From assembly GCF_000731095.1 (NCBI RefSeq), contig NZ_JMTZ01000079.1:1-35049 (forward strand): a stretch of 35,049 nucleotides of DNA, in the 5' to 3' direction. This document shows positions 34,807 to 35,049 of the stretch, one piece after another. The notes under the pieces were generated by a model. The model had not been told where the DNA came from and did no database searches. It saw only the letters and a program-made list of their open reading frames with translations. Both the position numbers and the translations under genes were made by a program. Source of the stretch: Lysobacter antibioticus. GTDB taxonomy: Bacteria > Pseudomonadota > Gammaproteobacteria > Xanthomonadales > Xanthomonadaceae. Numbering within the stretch: the first letter of the stretch is position 1; each line of letters starts with the position of its first letter.

Positions 34807-35049
34807 TTGCCGTTGCCGTTGCCGTTGCTGTGTGCAGCTTCGCACTAGCGAAGGCGATAGAAGACCCGGAGGGCGGCGCGCAGGGGTGCGGGCCGTTTTT
34901 CATCGGGACATGGATGTCCCGTATGAAAAATCCCAGCGTCGGCACCGTTCGTGCGGGCTTGTGATTCACGGAAAAGCATTTTTCTTTGGTTATCTTTCTT
35001 TTGTTGCTTATGACAAAAGAAAGTAACCCGCCGCTTTAGTGGCGGAAGC
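34807..35049 (-). repeat. Dispersed intergenic repeat, right copy, inverted
   Basis: It matches the left-end repeat when read on the minus strand. Shared features are the hexamer tract (TTGCCG, 3.7 copies, 34807-34828 on the plus strand) and the GCCCTCCGGGTCT block. It extends further than the left copy. It has a perfect hairpin GGGACAT/ATGTCCC at 34905-34920 and an AT-rich, lysine-like segment near 34975-35025. It runs to the window end and is probably cut. An 86-codon frame across it is not considered a gene. Confidence 0.6.

Noticed and set aside
34766-35026. An 86-codon frame in the right-end repeat
   Set aside because: It lies wholly within a dispersed repeat, including the hexamer tract; such frames recur as false genes.

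Overview
The window is chromosomal DNA from a very GC-rich gammaproteobacterium, most likely a Lysobacter or close relative in the Xanthomonadaceae. This is inferred from the BioB, BioF and MnmG protein style, GTAG-headed REP hairpins, leaderless-looking starts, and a dispersed repeat at both window ends with a (GCAACS)n hexamer tract. That last family is recalled from Lysobacter and Stenotrophomonas intergenic DNA and was not searched. No phage, insertion sequence, CRISPR array, tRNA or rRNA was seen.

Layout. 1-140 is a copy of the dispersed repeat. comF (minus) diverges from a biotin cluster (plus): bioB, bioF, an ACT-domain gene, bioH, bioC and an EamA-type transporter, several overlapping by 4 bp. 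A minus-strand group follows: an NTF2-like protein, an MHYT membrane sensor, an ACT-V4R protein and a serine/threonine dehydratase. 10555-15796 is a five-gene minus-strand ABC export operon: ATPase, three consecutive related periplasmic adaptors, and one MacB/FtsX permease. 15797-17662 is gene-poor. It carries a 40-residue lipoprotein missing from ordinary ORF lists, a Tyr/Gly-rich lipoprotein, and a probable sigma-54-driven small RNA on the minus strand just upstream of mnmG.

After mnmG comes a repeat-rich spacer (8-mer and 7-mer microsatellites between two inverted hairpin elements). Then opgD (minus) diverges from a FAD-dependent oxidoreductase, followed by an M61 peptidase and an ABM-domain protein. 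26020-29389 is an oxidative-stress module: cytochrome b561 and a small catalase-like peroxidase (minus) diverge from an ECF sigma factor, its anti-sigma factor and an 82-residue protein (plus). The two promoters between them carry the same ECF-type signature, GGAAT-N16-CGTC. A 1230-residue fused indolepyruvate ferredoxin oxidoreductase (minus), a small zinc-ribbon protein and a GNAT acetyltransferase complete the coding part. The right end holds three GTAG REP hairpins and a second, inverted copy of the left-end repeat.

Most notable: the three-adaptor ABC exporter with a possible scar of a lost permease, the sigma-54 small RNA, and the back-to-back ECF promoters.
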